This document shows, piece by piece, positions 16,998-26,224 of a DNA stretch of 64,000 nucleotides (position 1 is its first letter; each line of letters starts with the position of its first letter). The position numbers and the translations under genes were made by a program. Origin of the DNA: Phocaeicola paurosaccharolyticus JCM 15092 (GTDB lineage: Bacteria > Bacteroidota > Bacteroidia > Bacteroidales > Bacteroidaceae); contig NZ_BAJR01000012.1 in assembly GCF_000613805.1 (NCBI RefSeq), forward strand, positions 1-64,000, written 5' to 3'. A model generated the notes under the pieces. That model did not search any database, was not told where the DNA came from, and saw only the letters and a program-made list of their open reading frames with translations.

Positions 16998-18449
16998 TTA
17001 TAGGCTATCTCCGAAGTCTTCACGGAACTTAGCAGCCAACTTCTCTTGCCAGTTGCCTACTGCCTGAAGACGACCAAAGAAGAAACGAAGAACTTCAGGT
17101 TCTTCTTCCCACTTCAAACCACCGATTAAATCGCGGTTGTCATACAACCATTTTACTCTGTCTGCGCAATATTTTATCTGAGAAAGAGTGAACACACGAC
17201 GAGGACAAGCAAGACGCAACAGCTCAAGTTCTGCATAGTTCTCACTACCGTCAGGGTTACGTTGCTCTGATATAGAACCTCTCTCCATACCGCGTATACC
17301 ACCGGCGATGTAAAGAGCAGTAGCCAAAGCTCCTGCAGGATATTGTTCATGAGGAATGTTTGGTAAGAACTTGGATGCGTTGATATGCGCTCCTAAACCA
17401 CCTGCTGGTTTAACCATTGGAACTCCATAATCGTCTAACTCTTTAACGAGATATTCAATAAATAGTGGTCCTTGGTTGATAATCTCTTCATCCATACTTT
17501 CGTAAAGTCCCACAGCCATAGCTTCCATAGCGCGTACTTCCATACCTCCATATGTTAGGAATCCTTCATATAAAGGAATAAGAGTTTTCATCTTAAGGAT
17601 TAATTTCTCATTGTTTGAAACAATTGCTCCACCTCTTGAGAATCCCATTTTGCGCGCAGAGAAATATATGATATCCATTGCATCAGAAATCTTACGTGTT
17701 ATTTCTGCAATGCTCATATTTTTAGCTTCCTCTTCGCGAGTCTTTATGAAATAGAGGTTGTCTTGTAGTAATGATGCATCCAAAACAGACATTATACCAT
17801 TTTCTTTGCAAATAGCTGCTACCTCTAACATATTTTCCATTGAAAGTGGTTGACCTCCAACAAGATTTGTTCCGGCTTCTATACGTACAAATGGGATATG
17901 TTCAGGACCTACCTCTTTAATCAGTTTCTTAAGACGTTTGATGTCAAAGTTTCCTTTAAAAGGTAGCAAGATATCTGGGTCTAATCCCTCTTCTGTTATA
18001 AGTTCCTCTACACGACCTCCTAAGCGAGTGATATGTGCTTTAGTGGTAGTAAAGTGGAAGTTCATTGGGATAACGTCTCCTTTCTTTACAAAAGTCTCTG
18101 CTAAGATATTTTCACAAGCACGACCTTGATGAGCAGGAAGAAAGTATTTTGTACCAAATACATCTTGAAGTGCTTTAAGAAGACGGTTACATGTTTCTGA
18201 TCCTGCGTATGAGTCGTCAGCAATCATAGAAGCAGCAACTTGTCTGTCACTCATGGCATTAACTCCCGAATCGGTAAGCATATCCATGAATACATCTCTA
18301 TTTTGCAATAAGAATGTGTTATTACCTGCTTCTGTAAGATTTTTTACTCGTTCCTCCACGTTTGGTAAGAACAATTTTTGTACTACACGTACTTTGTGCA
18401 TCTCTAAAGGTACCTGCTGATCCTCCTTGTAGAATTTTACTACTGACAT
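16998..18449 (-). CDS. Tryptophanase / tyrosine phenol-lyase family PLP enzyme, divergent
   Basis: This 483-residue protein aligns along its length with the beta-eliminating lyase family: FLLQNRDVFMDMLTDSGVNAMSD, DDSYAGSETC (holding the conserved catalytic Tyr), PAHQGRACEN, GGQPLSMENM, the PLP lysine in FSARKMGFSRGG, EGFLTYGGMEVRAMEAMAVGL and LACPRRVFT. Family members split tryptophan to indole or tyrosine to phenol, plus pyruvate and ammonia. The segment DSARFAENAYF of TnaA, whose Arg contacts the cofactor, reads DASLLQDNLYF here, so the substrate may differ. It is transcribed alone; I see no TnaC-like leader peptide. Confidence 0.75.
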   Translation of the reverse strand: MSVVKFYKEDQQVPLEMHKVRVVQKLFLPNVEERVKNLTEAGNNTFLLQNRDVFMDMLTDSGVNAMSDRQVAASMIADDSYAGSETCNRLLKALQDVFGTKYFLPAHQGRACENILAETFVKKGDVIPMNFHFTTTKAHITRLGGRVEELITEEGLDPDILLPFKGNFDIKRLKKLIKEVGPEHIPFVRIEAGTNLVGGQPLSMENMLEVAAICKENGIMSVLDASLLQDNLYFIKTREEEAKNMSIAEITRKISDAMDIIYFSARKMGFSRGGAIVSNNEKLILKMKTLIPLYEGFLTYGGMEVRAMEAMAVGLYESMDEEIINQGPLFIEYLVKELDDYGVPMVKPAGGLGAHINASKFLPNIPHEQYPAGALATALYIAGGIRGMERGSISEQRNPDGSENYAELELLRLACPRRVFTLSQIKYCADRVKWLYDNRDLIGGLKWEEEPEVLRFFFGRLQAVGNWQEKLAAKFREDFGDSL

Positions 18450-18506
18450 GATGTTTTTTGTTTATTAGATATAATGTTGTTAACTATTTGTAATGTATTG
18501 TATTGC

Positions 18507-18535
18507 CAAAGATATAAAAATGAATCTAAAACAAA
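18507..18535 (-). promoter_or_regulatory. Promoter for the tryptophanase-family gene
   Basis: On the minus strand TATCTTTG (18514-18507) fits the -7 box, with TTTG (18535-18532) 17 bases upstream, slightly close for a -33 element. The 5' leader is about 50 bases. Confidence 0.5.
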
Positions 18536-18660
18536 CAGAAAAGTTTCAGTTTTTATATTAAAAGGGTGGGAATGATAAATTCTTTGTATAAAAATCCAAG
18601 AAAATGGACCTTTGAGCTGATAAAAAATAGCTGTAAATCTAAATTTACAGCTATTTTTTG

Positions 18661-18732
18661 TAGTGCCTACGGGAATCGAACCCGTATGTCATGCGTGAGA
18701 GGCATGTATCCTAACCATTAGATGAAAGCACC
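18661..18732 (-). tRNA. tRNA-Glu (anticodon CTC)
   Basis: The minus strand folds into a cloverleaf: acceptor GGTGCTT/AGGCACT, anticodon stem CATGC/GCATG with loop CTCTCAC (anticodon CTC), and T arm ACGGG-TTCGATT-CCCGT. The CCA end is not encoded. The length is 72 nt. Confidence 0.88.
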
Positions 18733-18736
18733 ATAC

Positions 18737-18826
18737 TGGCGGAAGCTGGGGGATTCGAACCCCCGGTACGGTTACCCGTACGTCAGTTTAGCAAACTGGT
18801 GGTTTCAGCCACTCACCCAAACTTCC
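18737..18826 (-). tRNA. tRNA-Ser (anticodon GCT)
   Basis: The minus strand shows acceptor GGAAG/CTTCC, a long variable arm (ACGTACGGGTAACCGTAC) as expected for serine, anticodon loop TTGCTAA (anticodon GCT), T arm GGGGG-TTCGAAT-CCCCC and an encoded CCA end. It lies 4 bases from tRNA-Glu and both probably come from one transcript. Confidence 0.9.
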
Positions 18827-19197
18827 TTCCTTTGTAGCGTTATCTCTCAAACGCGGTGCAAATATAGAGCCAAAAAATGATTTGTGCAAGTCTTTACCTC
18901 ACTTTTTACTAAAAGAATTTAGTGTCTTATTTTAACATTTTGATAATGAGCATATATAATATAAAAACTACTGAATAATAGATTGCTATTTTTTGCCCGC
19001 TTAGGTGAGGATACCTCTTTACCGCTATTTTGTCCACCTATTCATTAATCTGTTTATGTAAAATATTTAATTTTTGTTTCTATAATATAAATACTAGCTT
19101 TTGCGAAATAATTTCCAATGGAAAATTTGTTTGCATTGTATTAATATATATATATTTGTCAATAATTTCCATTAGAAAATATTAAAAGGCAAAAATA
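18827..19197. other. Intergenic region upstream of the sulfur-transfer gene
   Basis: This AT-rich gap of 371 bases lies between the divergent tRNA pair and the CoA-disulfide-reductase-like gene. Its right half holds the promoter and paired operator-like repeats described separately. The left half shows nothing I can name apart from a run near 19,000 (AGGTGAGGATACCT) with weak dyad symmetry. Confidence 0.5.
19108..19180 (+). promoter_or_regulatory. Promoter with two operator-like dyads, sulfur-transfer/MarR operon
   Basis: TTTG (19126-19129) and TATATTTG (19151-19158) form a -33/-7 pair spaced 21 bases. Two related sequences flank it: AATAATTTCCAATGGAAAAT (from 19107, dyad TTTCC/GGAAA) touching the -33 region, and AATAATTTCCATTAGAAAAT (from 19161) just after the -7 box. 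Their placement would let a bound protein block RNA polymerase. The MarR gene at the end of the operon is the obvious candidate. Confidence 0.55.
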
Positions 19198-21693
19198 ATG
19201 AAATACGTTGTAGTTGGTGGTGTAGCGGGTGGAGCAACCGCAGCAGCCAGATTGAGAAGAATTGACGAAAAAGTAGAAATCGTACTTTTTGAAAAGGGCG
19301 ATTATATTTCGTATGCCAACTGTGGACTGCCATATTATATTGGTGGTGTTATAGAGGATAGGAGTAAGCTCTTTGTGCAGACCCCTCAGGCATTCTCGAA
19401 GCGATTCAACATAGATATACGGGTTGCATCTCAAGTTGTCTCTATAGATCGGGCAAACAAGAAGGTCTCCGTCAGAACAGCAGATGGTAAGGAGTATGAA
19501 GAGAGTTATGATAAGTTGCTTTTATCTCCGGGAGCAAAACCTTCTGTTCCACTTATACCTGGAATTGACAATGAGTTTATATTCACACTTCGTAATGTCT
19601 CTGATACAGATAAGATAAAGAATTATATCACAACACATGAAGTCAAGAATGCTGTAATCATTGGTGCAGGATTTATAGGCCTTGAAATGGCCGAAAATCT
19701 CCATGAGGCAGGTGCACATGTCTCAATTGTTGAGATGACTCCTCAGGTTATGGCTCCGATAGATTTTTCAATGGCATCAATTGTTCATCAGCACCTTATT
19801 GAGAAAGGAGTATCACTCTACTTGGAGAAGACAGTTGTAGGATTTACAAAGAGAGAAGGCGGCGGTGTAAAAGTGTTACTTAAATCAGGCGAGGTTATAG
19901 AAACCGATCTTGTTCTCTTGTCTATAGGTGTAAAACCCAACAACGAGTTAGCTGTAGCTGCAGGTCTCGAGATAGGTGGAACAAAGGGTATAAAGGTTAA
20001 TGAATACCTTCAAACCTCCGATGAGGACATTTATGCTGTTGGTGATGCTATAGAGTTTCCACATCCATTGACCGGCAAACCATGGTTAAACTATTTAGCA
20101 GGTCCGGCAAATCGTCAGGCCAGAATAGTTGCCGACAACATGATTTATGGTAACAAGACTAAGTATGAAGGGGCAATAGGCACATCTATAGCGAAAGTAT
20201 TCGATATGACAGTGGCAATTACCGGAATAGCAGCAAAGAGACTCGGATGCGACGGTATTGAATATATGTCTGCTACAGTACACCCTAACTCACATGCAGG
20301 ATACTATCCGGATGCATTCCCACTAAGCCTTAAGCTTACATTCGATAAGAATAGTGGTAAGGTATATAGTGTTCAGGCTGTAGGATACGATGGTGTTGAC
20401 AAGAGAATTGATGTTGCTTCTCAGATAATTAAAAGAGGTGGTACAATATACGATATTATTGAGATAGAGCAGGCATATGCGCCTCCATTCTCATCTGCTA
20501 AAGATCCTTTGGCGTTAGCCGGATATGTTGCGACAAATATACTCGAGAAGAGAATGAATCCACTTTATTGGAGGGAACTGCGTGATGCAGATATAAACAC
20601 GGTTACACTTATTGATGTGCGTACAGCTGATGAATACGAAGTTGGACATATCGACGGTGCTATCAATATACCTGTTGATAGTATGCGTGAGAGAATGAGT
20701 GAAATCGATAGTAGCAAACCTATATGGTTATATTGTGGAGTAGGACTAAGAGGATATCTTGCTTCTAATATTTTATTACAGAATGGCTTCACCAATGTTA
20801 GAAACTTGGTTGGTGGATTGAAAACATATAAATCCTCTACTGCGGAACTTCCGGTTCCGGCAAACATATATAAAACATTTAAATATAGTGAAGAGAAGAG
20901 GTTTCAGATTGATAACCTCAGGGTAACAGAGTTGTATAAAGAGGACGGGGATGATGATAAAACAGCATCATCTATAAAGATTGATGCATGTGGATTATCA
21001 TGCCCCGGCCCTTTAATGAAACTCAAAAAGAACATGGAGGTTCTTAAAAAAGGCGATATACTTGAGGTTACTGCTACCGATGCAGGTTTCCCTAGTGATG
21101 CTCGTTCATGGGCTGAGACAACAGGAAACGAGTTTATCTCTTCTTCTGAGAACGCAGGTAAATATGTTGTGAAATTGAAAAAAAATGAGACTATGAAGGT
21201 AGTAGAACAGCAGAGCAATGCTCAACTTGGCAAAACTTTTATTATGTTTAGTGATGATCTTGACAAAGCATTAGCTACTTTTGTATTAGCTAATGGTGCA
21301 TCGGCTATCGGTGGTAAGGTTTCAATATTCTTTACATTCTGGGGATTGAACGTTATCAAGAAAGTTGAGAAACCAAAAAGTGAGCACGATATCTTTGGTA
21401 AGATGTTTGGTATGATGTTACCTTCAAGTTCTTTGCAACTGAAACTATCGAAGTTGAATATGTTCGGTATTGGTTCGCGTATGATGAGATATCTCATGAA
21501 CAAGAAGAAGATTGATTCACTCGAGTCTCTACGTCAGCAGGCTATTGACAATGGAATAGAATTTATTGCTTGTCAGATGTCAATGGACGTGATGGGAGTA
21601 AACAGAGAGGAATTGCTCGACAACGTTGTCATTGGTGGAGTTGGAACATATATGAACCGTGCTGATAAGTCGAATATTAACTTGTTTATTTAA
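19198..21693 (+). CDS. CoA-disulfide-reductase-like flavoprotein fused to rhodanese, TusA and DsrE-like domains
   Basis: This 831-residue cytoplasmic protein has four modules. Residues 1-440 are a pyridine-nucleotide-disulfide oxidoreductase (FAD motif VVVGGVAGGATAAARLRR; redox Cys42 in SYANCGLPYY; NAD motif VIIGAGFIGLEMAE; VGDAIE). Residues about 460-550 are rhodanese-like with the persulfide Cys in LYCGVGLRG. Residues about 590-665 are TusA-like (DACGLSCPGPLMKLKK). Residues about 680-831 are DsrE-like (ACQMSMDVMGVNREEL). The known roles of these domains suggest persulfide or polysulfide reduction and sulfur relay within one chain. It is followed after 3 bases by a MarR gene. Confidence 0.9.
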   Translation: MKYVVVGGVAGGATAAARLRRIDEKVEIVLFEKGDYISYANCGLPYYIGGVIEDRSKLFVQTPQAFSKRFNIDIRVASQVVSIDRANKKVSVRTADGKEYEESYDKLLLSPGAKPSVPLIPGIDNEFIFTLRNVSDTDKIKNYITTHEVKNAVIIGAGFIGLEMAENLHEAGAHVSIVEMTPQVMAPIDFSMASIVHQHLIEKGVSLYLEKTVVGFTKREGGGVKVLLKSGEVIETDLVLLSIGVKPNNELAVAAGLEIGGTKGIKVNEYLQTSDEDIYAVGDAIEFPHPLTGKPWLNYLAGPANRQARIVADNMIYGNKTKYEGAIGTSIAKVFDMTVAITGIAAKRLGCDGIEYMSATVHPNSHAGYYPDAFPLSLKLTFDKNSGKVYSVQAVGYDGVDKRIDVASQIIKRGGTIYDIIEIEQAYAPPFSSAKDPLALAGYVATNILEKRMNPLYWRELRDADINTVTLIDVRTADEYEVGHIDGAINIPVDSMRERMSEIDSSKPIWLYCGVGLRGYLASNILLQNGFTNVRNLVGGLKTYKSSTAELPVPANIYKTFKYSEEKRFQIDNLRVTELYKEDGDDDKTASSIKIDACGLSCPGPLMKLKKNMEVLKKGDILEVTATDAGFPSDARSWAETTGNEFISSSENAGKYVVKLKKNETMKVVEQQSNAQLGKTFIMFSDDLDKALATFVLANGASAIGGKVSIFFTFWGLNVIKKVEKPKSEHDIFGKMFGMMLPSSSLQLKLSKLNMFGIGSRMMRYLMNKKKIDSLESLRQQAIDNGIEFIACQMSMDVMGVNREELLDNVVIGGVGTYMNRADKSNINLFI

Positions 21694-21696
21694 TTA

Positions 21697-22065
21697 ATGG
21701 AGAAAATAAAATCTTTGTGTGTTATGAGAGACCTTTTAAAAGCACTCTCTAAACTTGAGAATCAGCTTGTAGAAAAGCATGGGGTGTGTCTAAATGAGGC
21801 TATGGCCTTGTGCAGCCTTTATGACGGAACATTGAGCGCAAGCGGTATCTCTGAGATGATAGGACTTGCCCCTTCGCATACATCAAAAGTTATTCGTTCA
21901 ATAGAGGAGAAAAAACTTATTAAACGAAGCTTGGGTAAACAAGACAAACGTACTATGTATTTTCACCTGACAGAGAGTGGTAATGATATTATTGCTAAGA
22001 TTAAAGGCGATGGGATAGAAATTCCCGATTTCCTTGTTCCTCTGTTCAAGGAGTATAAAGAATAA
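21697..22065 (+). CDS. MarR-family transcription regulator
   Basis: This 122-residue protein has the MarR winged helix: GTLSASGISEMIGLAPSHTSKVIRSIEEKKLIKRSLGKQDKRTMYFHLTESG, with the wing Asp/Arg pair in QDKR. The start lies 3 bases after the sulfur-transfer gene stop, so the two are co-transcribed. The dyads around the operon promoter suggest autoregulation, possibly with a redox or sulfur signal (Cys9, Cys27 and Cys35 are present). A terminator-like hairpin follows. Confidence 0.85.
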   Translation: MEKIKSLCVMRDLLKALSKLENQLVEKHGVCLNEAMALCSLYDGTLSASGISEMIGLAPSHTSKVIRSIEEKKLIKRSLGKQDKRTMYFHLTESGNDIIAKIKGDGIEIPDFLVPLFKEYKE

Positions 22066-22081
22066 GATTATTTAATAGTTT

Positions 22082-22130
22082 GATATCCTTAAGTTTAGAA
22101 TCTATATTTTAAACTTGAGGATATTTGTTT
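22082..22130 (+). terminator. Terminator hairpin after the MarR gene
   Basis: ATATCCTTAAGTTT pairs with AAACTTGAGGATAT (one T-G wobble) around a 14-nt loop, followed by TTGTTTTAT. It lies 17 bases after the stop. Confidence 0.65.
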
Positions 22131-22133
22131 TAT

Positions 22134-22178
22134 GCTTTAGGATATTAATCCTAAGCCTTAGGATTAATATCCTAAAGC
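22134..22178. repeat. Perfect 21-bp inverted repeat with 3-nt loop
   Basis: The arm 22134-22154 (starting GCTTTAGGATATT) is exactly complementary to 22158-22178, with loop GCC. Each arm also contains the near-palindrome AGGATATTAATCCT, and the preceding terminator shares GAGGATAT, so a TTAGGATAT-type word recurs through about 100 bases. It could act as a second terminator for the convergent methyltransferase gene or as a protein-binding site. Confidence 0.6.
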
Positions 22179-22243
22179 TTGGGATAAAGAAAAATAAAAG
22201 ATTTTGGAGGAAACACCTACCATATAACTGTAAAACTGATTTA

Positions 22244-22975
22244 TTATTTTACTGATAATGATGCCAGATAATCGTAATGTTCGCCCTCTTGTATGAGTTC
22301 TGTCTTGAATCCATATTGAGACGCGTAGAGGCTCAGAGTAGGGTAATCTATATAAAGCCAGTCAAACTCTTCTCCCTCGATATCCTTATATTTCATGCTA
22401 TATCTTATCTCACCATAGTAGTCGCCTGCTATATCAATCAGATAACTGCCATCCTCATCTTCAAAGAGATATTTCAGATCGCTTGAGTCCATTATAATCT
22501 TTCCTTCCGGAGATAAAAGCTCTTTCATCCTATTGAAGAACAGCTCCATATTCTCAAGCTTTCCTATAATACCCGAACCATTCATAAGCATTAGTATTGT
22601 GTCGTAGTTCCCTACGAAAGCTTTATTGAATAGATTGGCATTAATAACAGTGTCAACACCTCTCTTTTCCATAATTTCGCATGAAATTGTGGAAATCTCT
22701 ATTGCAGTCACATCCTTTCCCATCTCCTGAAGAGCAAGAGAGTGGCATCCGCTTCCGGCACCCACATCGAGAATCCTCCCCTGAGCAATCTGAAGCGCCT
22801 TTTGTTCAATAGGCGACATCTCTTTAAATGTTCTGAAAAGCTGTGCTACAGGTATCTCATCTTCATCAAAATCATCTGACATGACTCTAAGTTTGTATGC
22901 GCGTGATGTGTTGAAGTAATCAGCTATTGCGGCACCCATAGGGTCATTCTGTGGTGAAACGGTATTTTTAATCAT
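22244..22975 (-). CDS. SAM-dependent class I methyltransferase
   Basis: This 243-residue soluble protein has the SAM-binding motif I ILDVGAGSGCHSLALQEMG (about 88-106), the acidic end of strand 2 (VTAIEIS) and motif II YDTILMLMNGSGII. The C-terminal part (EGEEFDWLYIDYPTLSLYASQYGFKTELIQEGEHYDYLASL) completes the Rossmann-like fold. The substrate is unknown. It is transcribed alone toward the MarR gene. Confidence 0.82.
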   Translation of the reverse strand: MIKNTVSPQNDPMGAAIADYFNTSRAYKLRVMSDDFDEDEIPVAQLFRTFKEMSPIEQKALQIAQGRILDVGAGSGCHSLALQEMGKDVTAIEISTISCEIMEKRGVDTVINANLFNKAFVGNYDTILMLMNGSGIIGKLENMELFFNRMKELLSPEGKIIMDSSDLKYLFEDEDGSYLIDIAGDYYGEIRYSMKYKDIEGEEFDWLYIDYPTLSLYASQYGFKTELIQEGEHYDYLASLSVK

Positions 22976-23000
22976 ATTATTAATGCTTCGTTTTATGTGG

Positions 23001-23008
23001 CAAAGATA
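23001..23008 (-). promoter_or_regulatory. -7 box for the methyltransferase gene
   Basis: On the minus strand TATCTTTG fits TAnnTTTG and lies 25 bases before the start codon. No -33 element is clear. Confidence 0.45.
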
Positions 23009-23151
23009 CTATTTTTATAATGAAATAATATAACCGACATCATCATAGGAGATAGGTGTGAAAACATTCGTTTCCCATACTTATGGGCAAATAGGACAAA
23101 ACGCCCCCTTATCAGAAACATATAGTGACTTATCATTTTCTGCCAATATGA

Positions 23152-23159
23152 TATATTTG
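23152..23159 (+). promoter_or_regulatory. Possible -7 box for the double-GH43 gene
   Basis: TATATTTG fits TAnnTTTG and ends 13 bases before the ATG at 23173, so the transcript leader would be very short. An ATG two codons later would give a slightly longer leader. No -33 element is clear. Confidence 0.35.
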
Positions 23160-23172
23160 TATCAAGAAAAAC

Positions 23173-26138
23173 ATGATTATGAATATAATAAAAAGAGTGA
23201 AAAACATTGTAGCAGCAATAATGCTTCTTGCTGCTCTATCATTAAATGCGCAAGGGTATAAAAACCCTATCATAAAAGGCTTTCATCCCGACCCAAGCGT
23301 ATGTAGGGTTGACAGTGACTATTATCTTGTGACGAGCTCCTTTGAATATTTTCCCGGGGTTCCTATTTATCATAGCCGTGATATGGTAAACTGGGAGCAA
23401 ATTGGCAATGTGTTGTCACGACGTTCACAACTTGAACTGTCAAAAAGTGGTGTATCCGGTGGAATATATGCTCCGACTATAAGATACAATGACGGTGTAT
23501 TTTATATGATAACCACTAATGTAAGCAATAAAGGCAACTTTTTCGTCTATACCACAGATCCAAAAGGGGAGTGGTCTGAACCTGTCTGGCTTGAGCAGGG
23601 AGGAATAGATCCTTCATTATATTTTGAGGATGGAAAGTGTTATATGACAAGTAATCCTGATGATGCAATATGGCTCTGTGAGATAGACAAGAAGAGTGGC
23701 AAGAGACTATCTCCTTCTAAGAAGATATGGTCAGGAACAGGTGGCAGATATCCTGAGGCTCCTCATATATTTAAGAAAGAGGGATATTACTATCTATTGA
23801 TTGCCGAGGGTGGTACTGAGTTCGGACATAAGGTAACCATAGCACGGAGTAAAAATATTTATGGTCCGTATGAGTCAAATCCTGGTAATCCTATAGTTAC
23901 TCATTTCCGACAGATTGCTCAAGGCAATCCTATACAAGGAACAGGACATGCCGACTTGGTGCAAGCTCATGATGGTTCGTGGTGGATGGTGATGCTCGGT
24001 TTCAGAGTACAATCTGGTGCACATCATTTGCTAGGCCGTGAAACGTTTCTTGCCCCTGTTGAATGGAACTCAGAGGGGTGGCCGGTAGTAAACGGTAATG
24101 GCACTGTGAATATTGATATGAGCAATGTAAAAACTCTACCTCAGATAAAGATGGGTACAAGTAAAGACTGGGACTTCAATGACGACAAGCTTGGTGTTGA
24201 GTGGAACTACCTGAGAAATCCTGATTTCAGCAAATATTCGCTTACAGAACGTAAAGGTTCTCTACGTATCTATCCATCTTCTACATCTATTGATGAGTTA
24301 GGTTCTCCATCTTTTGTAGGCTATCGTCAGCAGGATATTAATTTCCAGGCTACCACATGTATGGTAGTAACCAATCCTGACGAGACCATGAGGTCGGGTA
24401 TGACGATATATATGAATAACAGTGGGCATTATGATCTCTACCGACAGGGAAATAGTCTCATGCTAAGGTATCGCCTTGGATTGCTGTCACATGTGAAAAA
24501 TATATGTCAGCTTAATGACTCTGTACTCTATCTTAAGGTTATAGGCAGTGATGCGAAATACAACTTTCTGTATAGTAAAGATGGGACAAACTATATTAAA
24601 GCTGGTGAGATGGATACACGCTTTCTGAGTAGCGAGACTCTCGGAGGTTTTACAGGAATATATATTGCTCTCTTTGCGGAATCGGATAAAAACGACTTAA
24701 AATTGAATGGTAATGTATCGGCATCTGAAAAGAGGATATCTAAATCATATGCAGACTTCGAATGGTTTAAGTATATGGAGCTAGTACCTGAGTTATCTCC
24801 TAAGATGTTCTCGGGAAACAACAACCCTTTGCTTGATTTTCATTTCACTGCCGATCCTACAGCAGTTGAGTATAATGGTCGCCTATATGTATATGCCACA
24901 AATGATCATCAGCAGTATCAGGGAGTTGGAAAAGATGGAAGGAACAGCTATGAGAAGATAAACTCGCTTGTGATGATGTCGACAGATGATATGGTTAATT
25001 GGACCTATCATGCTTGATTGATGTAAAATCTCTCGCTCCATGGATTATAGCCTCTTGGGCACCATCAATAACTTCCAGAAAGGAGAAAGATGGAAAGACA
25101 CATTTCTATCTCTATTTCTCCAACAGTGGCTCAGGTACAGGAGTATTGACCTCAACATCACCTGTTGGTCCATGGAAATCCCCACTAAAGAAGAGTCTTG
25201 TTGATACATCAACACCTAAATTGGGTAACTGCTCTCATCCTTTTGATCCGGGAGTGGTGATAGATGATAAGGGAACAGGATGGCTCACTATAGGAGCTAA
25301 AGATGTACGTGTAGCAAAGCTGGGTAAGGATATGATAAGCATTGACCGACCTATATCCGTCATTAAGGCACCTTATCACTTTGAGGCAAATGAACTCAAC
25401 TTTATCAATGGTACATATGTCTACACTTATAATACAGACTGGACTCCTCACAAGGATTGTTCACTAAAAGAGAATACTAGATGTACCATGGCATATATGA
25501 CTAGTAAGACTCCTCTAATTACAGATAGTTGGGAGTTGAAACATGACTATTTCAGAAATCCTGGTGATCATGGAATGAATTACAGTAATAACCATACTCA
25601 TCTGCATAAGTACAAAGGAAAGTGGTATCTATTCTATCACTCTATGACATTACAGAGCAGTTTCAATACAGACGGAGGTTTCCGCAATGTTTGTGTAGAT
25701 GAGATAAATGTTGACGAGAATACTCCTTATATCTATGAAACCAAACCTACCATGCAAGGGGTGAACCAGATAAAGAGTGTCAACCCATACATGCTTCAGC
25801 AAGCGGAAACAGTGGCAGCTACTCAGGATATAGTGTTCTCACCTCAAGGTAGAGCAGGTAATATGATAGCAAAGGCTACTAAGGAGAGTGGAATGATTAA
25901 GGTACGTGGAGTAGAGTTCGATAAGAAGGTCAATAAATTTATTGCTCTGGTCTCGGGAAAAGGTGTTTTGAAAGTTAAAGCAGATAGTCCGCAAGGTGAT
26001 ACTTTGGCAGAGGTAATGGTTGACTCATCTGTAGAGAAGCAGGTTACTATTCCGACCAAATTTGTAAAAGGGAGGCATGATCTTTTTTTCATTCTAGATG
26101 GTAAGGAGCTCGCTTTTGACGAATGGAAATTTAAATAA
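23173..26138 (+). pseudogene. Double-GH43 glycosidase, interrupted by a one-base frameshift near 25012
   Basis: The first frame (23173-25017, 614 residues) has a signal peptide (cleavage after LNAQ), a GH43 propeller (base Asp in GFHPDPSVC; modulator Asp in GGIDPSLYF; acid Glu in YPEAPHIF), a beta-sandwich (about 330-540) and the start of a second GH43 domain (NPLLDFHFTADPTAVEYNGR). It stops at ACC TAT CAT GCT TGA. The remaining domain continues in another frame from 25014 (LIDVKSLAPW) to 26138. Adding one G (CATGGCTTG) restores a protein of about 988 residues. GH43 enzymes remove arabinose or xylose; this pairing points to arabinan or arabinoxylan side chains. It may be a true pseudogene or a sequence error. 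Confidence 0.82.
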
Positions 26139-26184
26139 ATGCGTTTTTTTTCGTTACTAATTATAATAAATAGTATTGGATAAA

Positions 26185-26219
26185 GAAAGCCGGCTACTCA
26201 TTTTAGAGTGGCCGGCTTA
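26185..26219. terminator. Bidirectional terminator between GH43 and CE15-like genes
   Basis: AAGCCGGCTACTC pairs with GAGTGGCCGGCTT (one mismatch-type pair) around a short loop. The flanks are AT-rich on both strands and the genes converge here. Confidence 0.72.
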
Positions 26220-26224
26220 TTATA

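Noticed and set aside
23058..23261. A 67-codon open frame upstream of and into the double-GH43 gene
   Set aside because: It overlaps the signal peptide of a convincing gene in another frame and shows no protein-like pattern.
25012..25017. Programmed ribosomal frameshifting in the double-GH43 gene
   Set aside because: There is no slippery heptamer or downstream structure, and the same one-base loss recurs in three unrelated genes.
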